The translations under genes were made by a program, and so were the position numbers. The notes under the pieces are model-generated. The model worked only from the letters and a program-made list of their open reading frames with translations. It was not told the origin of the DNA and did not search any database. Of a stretch of DNA of 39,816 nucleotides, positions 18,132 to 25,445 are shown one piece after another. How positions within the stretch are numbered: the stretch's first letter is position 1; each line of letters opens with the position of its first letter. Source of the DNA: Burkholderiales bacterium (GTDB lineage: Bacteria; Pseudomonadota; Gammaproteobacteria; Burkholderiales; SG8-41); contig JAIENU010000033.1 in NCBI GenBank assembly GCA_019751125.1, positions 1-39,816 on the forward strand. The letters run 5' to 3'.

Positions 18132-18234
18132 GGATGAACCTTTGTTGTGGATTTTGTCGGGAGTGAATCCACCCAATGATAACTTTTCCGCTGCTGCGGC
18201 TCACCAGTCTGTCTGCAGAGTCCATTTTGTGTCA

Positions 18235-18265
18235 TTGCTGCGCACAGCTTGGCTGCGGTGATAAT
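18235..18265 (+). promoter_or_regulatory. Putative sigma-70-type promoter of the GNAT gene
   Basis: TTGCTG (18235-18240) and GATAAT (18260-18265) are separated by 19 bases, slightly long. The predicted start of transcription near 18272 would leave a leader of about 20 bases with a good ribosome site. Sequence match only. Confidence 0.35.
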
Positions 18266-18293
18266 GCCGGTTGAAACACATAGGGGAGAACTT

Positions 18294-18809
18294 GTGTCCG
18301 ATCAGCTTGTGGTTGTCCGCGACGCGACCGTCGCGGACATGGCGCAGGTGCAGGCGATCTATGCCCACCATGTCATGCACGGCACCGCGTCCTTTGAGGA
18401 AGTGCCGCCGGATCTCGAGGAAATGCTGAAGCGGCGCGAGGCGGTGCTGGCTGCGGGGCTGCCTTATCTGGTGGCGGAGCATCAGGGCCGGGTCATCGGT
18501 TATGCCTATGCCGGGCGTTACCGGCCACGCAGTGCCTACCGTTACACCGCCGAGGATTCGATCTACCTCGATCCGGCGGCCACCGGGCGTGGTGCGGGAC
18601 GGCTGCTGCTGGAGGCGGTGATCAGCCGTTGTGCCGCCGCCGGCTGCCGTGAGCTGGTCGCGATCATCGGTGACAGCGGCAATGCGGCCTCGATCGGCCT
18701 GCACCGCGCGCTGGGCTTTCGCGATGTTGGCGTGCTGCGCGACGTGGGCTTCAAGTTCGGCCGCTGGCTGGACAGCGTGATCATGCAGCTGCGGATCGGA
18801 GCCCGCTGA
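18294..18809 (+). CDS. GNAT-family N-acetyltransferase, phosphinothricin acetyltransferase-like
   Basis: The 171-residue protein has the GNAT fold of the Pat/Bar/MnaT subgroup. VRDATVADMAQVQAIYAHHV at the N-terminus and TASFEEVPP are typical of these N-acetyltransferases. The acetyl-CoA-binding motif A is IYLDPAATGRGAGRLLLEAV, followed by ELVAIIGDSGNAASIGLHR and a C-terminal FKFGRWLDSVIMQL. GTG is chosen as start because GGGGAG (18283-18288) lies five bases upstream; the upstream ATG codons have none. Substrates of relatives include phosphinothricin, methionine sulfoximine and related amino acids. It ends three bases before a convergent small gene. Confidence 0.9.
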   Translation: MSDQLVVVRDATVADMAQVQAIYAHHVMHGTASFEEVPPDLEEMLKRREAVLAAGLPYLVAEHQGRVIGYAYAGRYRPRSAYRYTAEDSIYLDPAATGRGAGRLLLEAVISRCAAAGCRELVAIIGDSGNAASIGLHRALGFRDVGVLRDVGFKFGRWLDSVIMQLRIGAR

Positions 18810-18812
18810 ACA

Positions 18813-19055
18813 TCAGAGTTTTTCGGCAGTCACGCGGCCCTGGGTGTTGACGTAAACGCGGTAGCGGTGGCCGTCGCTGCAGGCGACGAGGTAATCACGA
18901 TCACCCTGCGTCGCCGCTGAAACCACCCGCGCGCAGGGCTGGCCGAGCAGTGCCAGCGAAGCGGCGAGATCCTTGTGCAGGGCGGGGCTTTCGGCGGCCG
19001 CGGTGATGCCGGGCAGCAGGGCCAGCAAATACGTCAGTGCGGTGATGCGCTTCAT
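18813..19055 (-). CDS. Small exported protein of unknown function
   Basis: An 80-residue protein with a clear signal peptide (MKRITALTYLLALLPGITAA, cleavage near residue 20). The mature part of about 60 residues has two Cys (in GQPCARVV and YLVACSDGH) that could form a periplasmic disulfide, and a beta-rich end (HRYRVYVNTQGRVTAEKL). I do not recognise the family. CAGGA upstream supports the start. It lies 20 bases downstream of the lipoprotein gene on the same strand, so the two may be co-transcribed. Confidence 0.65.
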   Translation of the reverse strand: MKRITALTYLLALLPGITAAAESPALHKDLAASLALLGQPCARVVSAATQGDRDYLVACSDGHRYRVYVNTQGRVTAEKL

Positions 19056-19075
19056 GGCGTGTTCCTGATGGGATT

Positions 19076-19711
19076 CTAGAGTTTCGCGAACTTCAGGGGA
19101 TCAACCAGCACCGACCAGATGGCTTCGCGCGAATTGGCGATGGCCGTGGCCAGCGTGGGATCGCCTTCGCGCAACAGGCCCAGCACACGCTGGATCAGCT
19201 GCTCATAACTTTGCCGGAGCTGGGCGACAGTCGATCCGCCGCGGCCCTCGTGATGGTCGCGGAAGCGGTCGAGCAGGTCGTCCACCTGGTTCTTCAGCGT
19301 GAGTTTGGTGAAGGTGCCGATTGCCGGGGTGTCCTTGAGCCTTTGCTCCAGCGTGTCCAGGGCCAGCGGTGGCGGTGTGGCCGGCTTGGCTGGCGCAGCC
19401 GCAGGGGGCTTGGCAGCAGGCCGGGGCACGAGTTTGTCCGCCATGCGCAGTTCGAGTTTTTCTGCCGGCTTTCCCGCCGGCAGATCGGCGCGTGTGGCAG
19501 GTGGGGTAGCCGGTTTGGTCAGTGCAGGCGCGGGCTTCGGCGCCGCAGCGGTCACGGGAGAGGGAGGCGCCGCGGGTTCAACCGGCTCGGCCGCCAGTGG
19601 TGGTGGCGGCACGTCGATGCCGGATGGCACCGCACTGCAGGCCGTGATCAACAGCAGTGCTGCGATGCAGGCGGCGCTCAGCACGTTGTGCAGGGCTTGT
19701 ATTGTCCGCAT
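19076..19711 (-). CDS. Probable lipoprotein with Pro/Ala-rich linker
   Basis: The 211-residue protein starts at the ATG at 19711; the longer frame to 19810 lacks a plausible leader. A lipoprotein signal runs to ACIAALLLITACSAVP, with Cys about 26 as the lipidation site. Residues about 30-120 are a low-complexity Pro/Ala/Lys linker that could span periplasm or cell wall. The C-terminal 90 residues are predicted helical (LDTLEQRLKDTPAIGTFTKL, then DLLDRFRDHHEGR). The terminal part resembles uncharacterised proteobacterial proteins; I cannot assign a function. Confidence 0.65.
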   Translation of the reverse strand: MRTIQALHNVLSAACIAALLLITACSAVPSGIDVPPPPLAAEPVEPAAPPSPVTAAAPKPAPALTKPATPPATRADLPAGKPAEKLELRMADKLVPRPAAKPPAAAPAKPATPPPLALDTLEQRLKDTPAIGTFTKLTLKNQVDDLLDRFRDHHEGRGGSTVAQLRQSYEQLIQRVLGLLREGDPTLATAIANSREAIWSVLVDPLKFAKL

Positions 19712-19827
19712 GATGATCGTCTTGCAGTAAAAGCCGGGAATGATGGTGGTTGGAGTGTAACCATGGCCACGGGTTCCCGCGGGCGATCCAGTATGATGCG
19801 CGCTGTCCATCGTACCGGTATGTCCTC

Positions 19828-20091
19828 ATGGCGAATGCCCCCAGCGAACACGAATTCACCCTGCGCGACGAGCATGTTCGCCTGTGCGACCTGCTCAAGC
19901 TTGCCGGCATTGCCGAAAGCGGCGGCCAGGGCAAGCAACTCGCGGCCAGCGGCGCGGTCACCGTCGATGGTGTCGTCGAAATGCGCAAAACCGCAAAAAT
20001 CCGCGCCGGCCAGCTGGTGGAATGCGGCGGCGTGAAAGTGCGCGTGCTCGCCGCACCCGGCGCCGCTCCGGTATCAGTGAAAAATGAGTGA
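19828..20091 (+). CDS. S4-domain RNA-binding protein, YbcJ-like
   Basis: The 87-residue protein is essentially one S4 domain. The FTLRDEHVRLCDLLKLAGIA start, GGQGKQLAASGAVTVDGVVE and AGQLVEC are the usual alpha-turn-beta elements of YbcJ/RqcP-like proteins that bind structured RNA or ribosomes. Its stop overlaps the start of slyX by eight bases, suggesting translational coupling. No strong Shine-Dalgarno sequence precedes the ATG. A possible -10 element (TATGAT, 19792-19797) lies 30 bases upstream. Confidence 0.85.
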   Translation: MANAPSEHEFTLRDEHVRLCDLLKLAGIAESGGQGKQLAASGAVTVDGVVEMRKTAKIRAGQLVECGGVKVRVLAAPGAAPVSVKNE

Positions 20092-20296
20092 CGATCTTGC
20101 CGGCCGCATCGCCGAGCTTGAAATCAAGCTCAGTTTCAGCGAGGACCTGCTCGAAGAGTTGAACCGTACTGTCGCCCGCCAGCAACAGCAGATCGCCGAT
20201 CTGGAACACCGCATGCGCGATTTGCGCCTGCAACTGCAGCGCAGCCTGCCTGCCGATCCGGCGTCACCGGCTGACGAAGTGCCCCCGCATTACTGA
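20084..20296 (+). CDS. slyX: SlyX family protein
   Basis: The 70-residue coiled-coil protein shows the family pattern: RIAELEIKLSFSEDLLEELN, NRTVARQQQQIADLE heptads, and the diagnostic C-terminal PPHY. The function of SlyX is unsettled; it lies next to the prolyl isomerase gene slyD in enterobacteria. Here it overlaps the S4-domain gene by eight bases and precedes a serine hydrolase by 17 bases. Confidence 0.92.
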   Translation: MSDDLAGRIAELEIKLSFSEDLLEELNRTVARQQQQIADLEHRMRDLRLQLQRSLPADPASPADEVPPHY

Positions 20297-20313
20297 GAAT
20301 CCGGAAGCCCGAC

Positions 20314-21540
20314 ATGATGAACCCACATCACCCTGATCGTCCGCCACTGCCACCGGCCGCTGCCGACACCCTAGGTTTTGTCGCCGGCCGACTGCCGCGC
20401 ATCAAGGCGGCGATGAGTGATGAAGTGGCACGCGGCGCTTTGCCCGGCGCGGTGCTGATGATCGCGCGCGAAGGCCGGCTGGCGTACAGCGAAACCTTCG
20501 GCCATCTCGATCCGGCCGACGGCACTGTGATGCCTTCCGATGCGATGTTCAGCATTGCCTCGATGACCAAGCCCTTGGTCACCGTCGGCGCGCTGATGCT
20601 TTGCGAAGAGGGCCGACTCGCAGTGAACGAGCCGGTGCGCCGCTACCTGCCGCAGCTCAGGGACATGCGCGTCAATCCGCCGCAGTGCGAAGGCGCGGCG
20701 GGCGATCCGGTCGAGGCGCTGCGGCGCGAGATGACCATTGAGGATCTGATGCGCCATACCGCGGGCCTCAGTTATGGCCGCGGCGACAAGGCGCTGTATG
20801 CGCGCTATCCCTTTTCCTCGGATGTTGCTTCGACGCGCTGGAACGGCGGGGAGTTTCTTGAGGCCTTGTCGCGACTGCCGCTGCACTACCAGCCCGGTTC
20901 GAAATGGGAATACAGCCTTGGCCTCGATGTGCTGGGACTGGTGATTGAAGCCATCACCGGGCAGCGCCTGGCGGATTTTCTTGCGCAGCGCCTGTTCCGG
21001 CCGCTGGCGATGCGTGACACCACATTCACGGTGCCGCCGGACCAGGTCGGCCGCTATGCAAAAGCCCTGCCCCGCGATCCGGTCACCGGCGAGCCGCAGA
21101 CCCTGCGTGACGGCACCACGCCGCACAAGTTTGATTGCGGCGGCGGCTGCGCGATATCGACGGCCGCGGATTACCTGCGTTTCGCGCAGATGCTGGCGAA
21201 CGGCGGCGAACTCGAAGGCGTGCGCATCCTGTCGCGCAAGATGGTCGAGTACATGACCAGTGACCATCTCGGGCCGGAAGTTGATCTGTCGGCGCTGAAC
21301 GATTACCCGAACATCCGTGGTTACGGTTTCGGCCTCGGTGTTGCGGTGCGGCGCAGCGCCGGCCGCGGCGGCATGCCGTCGAGCGCCGGGGAATTCCACT
21401 GGGCCGGCTCCACCGGCACCTATTTCTGGGTCGATCCGGCGGAGCGGCTGGTGGTGGTGTTCATGGCCCATGCCCCGGGCGCGATTCGCTATTACCACCG
21501 CCAGCTGCTGCATGCGCTGGTGGCCCAGGCCCTGCGCTGA
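20314..21540 (+). CDS. Serine hydrolase, class C beta-lactamase/EstB-type family
   Basis: The 408-residue protein belongs to the penicillin-binding/class C beta-lactamase superfamily. The nucleophile is in SIASMTKPLVTVGALML (Ser-x-x-Lys), the second motif is YSLGLDVLG (Tyr-Ser-Leu in place of Tyr-x-Asn), and the third is WAGSTGTYFWVDP. The absence of the Asn in motif two and of a signal peptide points to an EstB-like esterase rather than an exported beta-lactamase. Tandem ATG codons at 20314 and 20317 leave the exact start open. It may be co-transcribed with slyX (17-base gap). The substrate is unknown. Confidence 0.87.
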   Translation: MMNPHHPDRPPLPPAAADTLGFVAGRLPRIKAAMSDEVARGALPGAVLMIAREGRLAYSETFGHLDPADGTVMPSDAMFSIASMTKPLVTVGALMLCEEGRLAVNEPVRRYLPQLRDMRVNPPQCEGAAGDPVEALRREMTIEDLMRHTAGLSYGRGDKALYARYPFSSDVASTRWNGGEFLEALSRLPLHYQPGSKWEYSLGLDVLGLVIEAITGQRLADFLAQRLFRPLAMRDTTFTVPPDQVGRYAKALPRDPVTGEPQTLRDGTTPHKFDCGGGCAISTAADYLRFAQMLANGGELEGVRILSRKMVEYMTSDHLGPEVDLSALNDYPNIRGYGFGLGVAVRRSAGRGGMPSSAGEFHWAGSTGTYFWVDPAERLVVVFMAHAPGAIRYYHRQLLHALVAQALR

Positions 21541-21590
21541 GGCCCTGAAAAATCAAGGGCTTGGCGCTGAGGCCATCCCCGGCCTCATCG

Positions 21591-21612
21591 CTAACCCATT
21601 GTTTTAATTGAA
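21591..21612 (-). repeat. Dispersed AT-rich motif, copy C
   Basis: On the minus strand this reads TTCAATTAAAACAATGGG followed by TTAG. It differs from copy B at two of the first 21 positions. It overlaps the -35 hexamer of the promoter proposed at 21608-21636 and lies 32 bases before the start of the Gly-rich protein gene. Confidence 0.62.
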
Positions 21613-21636
21613 GGTTGCCGCGTACGGTGCGATAAT
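21608..21636 (+). promoter_or_regulatory. Putative sigma-70-type promoter giving a leaderless transcript
   Basis: TTGAAG (21608-21613), a 17-base spacer and GATAAT (21631-21636) form a good promoter. The expected start of transcription, about seven bases after the -10 element, is at 21643-21644, exactly at the ATG of the next gene. That gene has no Shine-Dalgarno sequence, which agrees with a leaderless mRNA. Confidence 0.5.
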
Positions 21637-21643
21637 CCGGGTC

Positions 21644-22003
21644 ATGAACGATTCGCAACCCCCATCGCCCCCGATTTCTCCGCGCCAGCGCATGCAGGAA
21701 CTGCTGGCCATTCCCGACCGCAACCGCACCGATGCGGAGTGGGATGAGCTCAATGAACTGGAAATTGCCCTCGCTTCCGGCAACCGCTCGGGGGCGCCTG
21801 ATCCCAACCAGCAGCGCCGCGGCATCGGTGTGATGCCCGGCCCGGGTGGCGGCCAGCAGAAAATGGGCAACAACCGTCCGCAGAACCAGAACAAGAACCA
21901 GGGCGGCGGCAAGAAATTCCACAAACGTCCCGGCAAGCGCCGTGGCGGTGGTGGTGGCAATGGCGGTAACGGTGGCAATGGCGGCGGCCAGCCGCCGCAA
22001 TAA
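21644..22003 (+). CDS. Small disordered Gly/Asn/Arg-rich protein of unknown function
   Basis: The 119-residue product has a conserved-looking helical N-terminal part (SPRQRMQELLAIPDRNRTDA then EWDELNELEIALASGNR) and a low-complexity tail rich in Gly, Asn, Gln, Lys and Arg, ending in Gly-Gly-Asn repeats. Basic Gly-rich tails of this type often bind RNA or DNA, but nothing proves it here. Proteins with a similar N-terminal part occur as hypotheticals in betaproteobacteria as far as I can recall; I cannot check this. No Shine-Dalgarno sequence is seen, and the promoter at 21608-21636 implies leaderless initiation. A strong terminator follows, so it forms a one-gene unit and is probably real. Confidence 0.7.
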   Translation: MNDSQPPSPPISPRQRMQELLAIPDRNRTDAEWDELNELEIALASGNRSGAPDPNQQRRGIGVMPGPGGGQQKMGNNRPQNQNKNQGGGKKFHKRPGKRRGGGGGNGGNGGNGGGQPPQ

Positions 22004-22019
22004 ACCGCCCCGGATCCGC

Positions 22020-22046
22020 AAGCCGCGCCACGCGCGGCTTTTTTTT
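22020..22046 (+). terminator. Rho-independent terminator after the Gly-rich protein gene
   Basis: AAGCCGCG (22020-22027), a CCACG loop and CGCGGCTT (22033-22040) form a perfect 8-bp stem, running into eight consecutive T residues (22039-22046). It starts 16 bases after the stop codon. Confidence 0.92.
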
Positions 22047-22090
22047 GCGTCCGCGATCACGCGACGCCAGACCATGAGGATGTTGCAGCG

Positions 22091-22360
22091 ATGGCGATGA
22101 AAGCAGCTCAACTGTTCAAGCGTAATGCCGAGCGCCTGCTCGATGCCACGCGCAAGTCGGCACGCCACGGTGCACTGGCTGCTGCCGATGCGCCGGATCG
22201 CCGCGAGCAGCGGCGGATCGACCAGGCCGCGGGCCTGGTGCCCTTTGCCGTGAAACTGAATCGTGACCTGGTCGCGGAAATCCGCACCCATGCCGAAAAA
22301 AACGGCCAGACGCTCAACGATGCGGTGGCTGCGCTGTTGCGGCGCGGGCTCGGCGGTTAG
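22091..22360 (+). CDS. Small protein with ribbon-helix-helix-like C-terminus
   Basis: An 89-residue basic protein. The C-terminal segment VPFAVKLNRDLVAEIRTHAE followed by KNGQTLNDAVAALLRRGL reads as a beta strand and two helices, as in ribbon-helix-helix DNA-binding proteins. The N-terminal half is Arg/Ala-rich and helical. A DNA-binding regulator or an antitoxin-like protein are possibilities; no toxin gene is adjacent. GAGGA at 22076-22080 is about ten bases upstream of the ATG. A second Met (22097) is an alternative start. Confidence 0.6.
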   Translation: MAMKAAQLFKRNAERLLDATRKSARHGALAAADAPDRREQRRIDQAAGLVPFAVKLNRDLVAEIRTHAEKNGQTLNDAVAALLRRGLGG

Positions 22361-22378
22361 AACTCTCGCTGACGCGCT

Positions 22379-22798
22379 TCAGTGATGGGGCGCGTGGTCC
22401 GCGGGCAGTTCCGCCAGCTCGATCAGGCAGTTTTCGGTGCCGGCCGGATCGAGAAAGGCGATGCGGCAGCCGGCATGGCCGATGCGCGGTACTTCGTCGA
22501 GCAGCGGAATGCCCTTGGCCTTGAGCTCGGCCAGCGCTTCATCAATGTTCTCCACTTCCAGGCAGACATGATTCAGTCCGCCCTTGCCCGCGGCGATCAG
22601 CTTTGCCTGCTTGCTGTCCGGGGTCAGGCCGGCGATCAGTTCGACCATGGAATCTCCGACCGGATACAGCGCCAGGCGGCGTGTCGCATTGTCTTCGGTG
22701 CCACCGAGCGGGATGCCGAAGCAGTCTTCCCACAGCCGGCGGCTGGCTTCGACATCGCGTACCACGATGCCGACATGTTCGATGCGTTTGACTTTCAT
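22379..22798 (-). CDS. VOC-family protein, methylmalonyl-CoA epimerase-like
   Basis: The 139-residue protein has two beta-alpha-beta-beta-beta modules. Candidate metal ligands lie at the expected places: His8 (RIEHVGIVV), Glu in SMVELIAGL, His in LNHVCLEV and Glu in CLIELAEL. KAKGIPLLDEVPRIGHAG and FLDPAGTENCLIEL match methylmalonyl-CoA epimerase, which interconverts (R)- and (S)-methylmalonyl-CoA in propionate metabolism. No mutase or carboxylase gene is near, so a related epimerase or lyase remains possible. GGAGGAG five bases before the ATG at 22798 rules out the longer frame. Confidence 0.82.
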   Translation of the reverse strand: MKVKRIEHVGIVVRDVEASRRLWEDCFGIPLGGTEDNATRRLALYPVGDSMVELIAGLTPDSKQAKLIAAGKGGLNHVCLEVENIDEALAELKAKGIPLLDEVPRIGHAGCRIAFLDPAGTENCLIELAELPADHAPHH

Positions 22799-22910
22799 GG
22801 CACTCCTCCAATGAATGTGCCCCGGCATCATGACGCCGCCGCGGCGCCGACTCAAGAGCCATGCCGGTGTAACATCGCGTTCCCGATCACCGGATCACAG
22901 ATTGCAGGCC

Positions 22911-23342
22911 ATGACTGACACGCCCCACCCGCCGCCGCAGTGGCGCTCCACCGTCCCGCTCTACATACACCTCGGGTTCACGCTCGATGCGCTTGATGAC
23001 GGGCGTTCGCAGGTGCGGCTGGCTTTCCAGCCCCATCTCGGCAACAGCCGCGGCGAAGTGCATGGCGGTACCGTTGCGGCGATCATCGATGCCGCGATGT
23101 CGCAGGCCGTGCGTTCGCTGGTCGACCGCGAGATGGGCGTGGCGACGATGACGATGACGCTGAATTACCTGGCGCCGGCCAAGGGCGAGATCATCTGCAA
23201 GGGCAGCGTGGTCAAGCGCGGGCGCAGCGTGATGTTCACCGAGGCCGAGGTTTTCGGCGAGGATGGTGCACTGGCCTGCCGTGCCAGCGCCAATTACCGC
23301 ATCCTGCCGAAGACGGTATACGACAAGAAACCGCAACCATGA
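22911..23342 (+). CDS. PaaI-family hotdog-fold thioesterase
   Basis: The 143-residue protein has the hotdog signature NSRGEVHGGTVAAIIDAAMS: the His-Gly-Gly turn and the following Asp on the central helix form the acyl-CoA thioesterase site. TMTLNYLAPAKGEIICKGSV and VFGEDGALACRASANYRI complete the fold. Members hydrolyse phenylacetyl-CoA or other acyl-CoAs. Its stop overlaps the Bug 4 start in ATGA, so these two are translationally coupled, an unusual pairing of a thioesterase with a periplasmic binding protein. Confidence 0.87.
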   Translation: MTDTPHPPPQWRSTVPLYIHLGFTLDALDDGRSQVRLAFQPHLGNSRGEVHGGTVAAIIDAAMSQAVRSLVDREMGVATMTMTLNYLAPAKGEIICKGSVVKRGRSVMFTEAEVFGEDGALACRASANYRILPKTVYDKKPQP

Positions 23343-24346
23343 CGATGCAACCATTTGTACGGGGCGTTCCCCCGTTCGCGATGCTGATCGCCGCGCTGTT
23401 CACCGGTTCCGCGGCACTCGCCGCCACCAGCAAGGCCGCCGATCCCGCGCCGGGTTTCCCGAGCCGGCCGATCCGCATGATCGTGCCGTTTGCGCCGCAG
23501 GGGCCGAATGACCTGCTGGCGAGGATGGTCGGCGTCAAGCTCAGTGAAGCCTGGGGACAGCAGGTGGTGGTCGACAACCGGCCGGGTGCCGGCACCGTGA
23601 TCGGCACCGAACTCGCGGTGCGCGCCCCGGCCGATGGCCACACGCTGCTGATGGTGTCGCTGAGCACCGCGGTGAATCCGGTGCTGCAGAAAAAACTGTC
23701 ATTCAATACCGCGAAGGACCTGACGCCGCTGATCAACCTCGCGTTTTCGCCGAATCTGCTGGTGACGCATCCCGCGGTGCCGGCGAACAACATCGCGCAA
23801 CTGCTGGCGTTGGCGAAGGCCAGGCCCGGCGCGGTGATCTTCGCCTCCGGCGGCACCGGCTCGACCACCCACCTCGCTGCTGAACTGCTGGCGCTGATGG
23901 GCGGCGTGAAAATGATCCATGTGCCGTACAAGGGCGCCAATCCCGCGACCATCGATCTGCTGGGCGGCCGCGTGAACTGGATGTTCGGCACCATCCTGCC
24001 GACACTGCCGCACGTGAAGGCGGGCAAGCTGCGCGCGCTGGGGGTCAGCTCGCCGAAGCGCACCGGCACGCTGCCCGAGGTGCCGGCGATCGCCGAAACC
24101 CTGCCGGGGTTCGAGGCGGTGTCGTTCTACGGCGTGGCGGCACCAACCGGCGTGCCGCGGCCGGTGATGGCCAAGCTCAATGCCGAGATGGCGCGCATTA
24201 TCAATATGCCCGAGACCCGCGAGCAGTTGCGGCAGCAGGGCGCGGATGCCGTCGGCGACAGCCAGGCCGAGTTCACCGCCTTTTTCAACGTGCAGATGAG
24301 CAAGTGGGCCAAGGTCATCCGCGAGGCCGCGATTCAGGCTGAATGA
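23339..24346 (+). CDS. Bug/TctC-family substrate-binding protein with altered first ligand loop (Bug 4)
   Basis: The 335-residue exported protein has a signal segment ending near AALAAT (residue 29). Later motifs are normal: VVVDNRPGAGTVIG, FASGGTGSTTHLAAE and HVPYKG. The first loop is RMIVPFAPQGPNDLLARM, where the usual Pro-Gly-Gly-x-x-Asp is Pro-Gln-Gly-Pro-Asn-Asp; this loop contacts the ligand carboxylate in characterised Bug proteins, so specificity may differ. Translation is coupled to the upstream thioesterase (ATGA at 23339-23342). Bug 5 follows after 54 bases. Confidence 0.91.
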   Translation: MTMQPFVRGVPPFAMLIAALFTGSAALAATSKAADPAPGFPSRPIRMIVPFAPQGPNDLLARMVGVKLSEAWGQQVVVDNRPGAGTVIGTELAVRAPADGHTLLMVSLSTAVNPVLQKKLSFNTAKDLTPLINLAFSPNLLVTHPAVPANNIAQLLALAKARPGAVIFASGGTGSTTHLAAELLALMGGVKMIHVPYKGANPATIDLLGGRVNWMFGTILPTLPHVKAGKLRALGVSSPKRTGTLPEVPAIAETLPGFEAVSFYGVAAPTGVPRPVMAKLNAEMARIINMPETREQLRQQGADAVGDSQAEFTAFFNVQMSKWAKVIREAAIQAE

Positions 24347-24400
24347 GCAGTCCGAGTGACCATCGCAAAACCGCAACATTCATCGGAGATCATCGTTGTC

Positions 24401-25387
24401 ATGAAAACCAAAACCTCGCTCCCGCGCCTGCTTGGCGCCACCCTGGCCGCCTGCGCGCTGGCCGCAGCCCCGGCGGTTTTTGCCCAGGCCACCCAGGCGT
24501 TTCCGTCGAAACCGATCCGCATCGTCGTGCCTGCCGCGCCCGGCGGCGGCACCGACATCCTGGCGCGGTTGCTGAGCCCCGAACTGAACAAGCAATTCGG
24601 CCAGCAGATCATCGTCGAGAACCGCGCCGGCGGCGCCACCATGATCGGCACCGAATTTGTCGCGCGCTCGGCGCCGGACGGCCACACCATGGTCATCGCC
24701 ACCACGCCGCATGCGATCAACCCGACGCTGTACAAAAAAGTACCCTTCGATCCGGTGAAGGATTTCACGATGATCAGCCAGCTCGGCCTGACCACCACCG
24801 TGCTGGTGGTGCACCCGTCGCTGCCGGTGAAAAACGTCAAGGAGTTCATCGCGCTGGCCAAGTCCAAGCCGGGCCAGCTCACCGCCGGTACCGCTGCCGG
24901 CAATTCGGCCTATCTGGCCGTCGAGATGCTGAAGACCATGGCCGGGATCGATGCACTGAACATTCCGTACAAGGGCGCGGGCCAGGCACTGTCCGACCTC
25001 GTTGCCGGGCAGATCCAGTTCCAGGTCAATACGCTGCTGGCCGCCAAGCCCTTCATCGAGATGGGCCGGCTGCGCGCAATCGGCGTGTGCAGCGCGCAGC
25101 GTTCTGCCGCACTGCCCGGCGTGCAGGCGATCGGCGAAACGGTGAAGGGTTTCAACACCAGCGGCTGGTATGCGCTGCTCGGACCCGCCGGCATTCCGCG
25201 TGAAACCACGCTGCGCATCCACGATGGTTTTGCCAAGGCGCTGCGCACGCCGGAAATCACCAAGCGCCTGGCCGATCAGGGTGTTGAAGTGACCGCCGGC
25301 ACGCCCGATGAGCTGTCGAAGATCATGCCGCTCGAGATCAAGAAGTGGGGCGAGGTGGTGAAATCCTCGGGCGCGACGCCCGGCTGA
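24401..25387 (+). CDS. Bug/TctC-family substrate-binding protein (Bug 5)
   Basis: A 328-residue exported protein with a clean signal peptide ending at PAVFAQ (about residue 27). The first loop is regular (IVVPAAPGGGTDILARL). The second, usually SSGxGSxxHLAxE, reads AGTAAGNSAYLAVE, with Tyr in place of the conserved His, and the third is NIPYKG. The ATG at 24401 is chosen because it starts the signal peptide directly and has a CGGAGAT site ten bases upstream; a GTG at 24356 would add 15 polar residues. It is the second of a tandem Bug pair but is not close in sequence to Bug 4. A perfect terminator follows. Confidence 0.9.
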   Translation: MKTKTSLPRLLGATLAACALAAAPAVFAQATQAFPSKPIRIVVPAAPGGGTDILARLLSPELNKQFGQQIIVENRAGGATMIGTEFVARSAPDGHTMVIATTPHAINPTLYKKVPFDPVKDFTMISQLGLTTTVLVVHPSLPVKNVKEFIALAKSKPGQLTAGTAAGNSAYLAVEMLKTMAGIDALNIPYKGAGQALSDLVAGQIQFQVNTLLAAKPFIEMGRLRAIGVCSAQRSAALPGVQAIGETVKGFNTSGWYALLGPAGIPRETTLRIHDGFAKALRTPEITKRLADQGVEVTAGTPDELSKIMPLEIKKWGEVVKSSGATPG

Positions 25388-25411
25388 TTTACGCTGCAGG
25401 CCACTGCCAGG

Positions 25412-25445
25412 ACGGCGCGCCACATCGGCGCGCCGTTTTTATTTT
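25412..25445 (+). terminator. Rho-independent terminator after Bug 5
   Basis: ACGGCGCGCC (25412-25421), loop ACATC and GGCGCGCCGT (25427-25436) form a perfect 10-bp stem followed by TTTTTATTTT. It closes the thioesterase-Bug 4-Bug 5 unit and abuts the end of the convergent HIT-like gene. Confidence 0.93.

Noticed and set aside
20314..21540. Considered class C beta-lactamase and hence an antibiotic-resistance gene.
   Set aside because: No signal peptide and Tyr-Ser-Leu replaces Tyr-x-Asn, so an EstB-like esterase is more likely.
22091..22360. Considered a toxin-antitoxin pair because of the ribbon-helix-helix-like protein.
   Set aside because: No toxin-sized partner gene adjoins it; the next gene is a convergent VOC protein.
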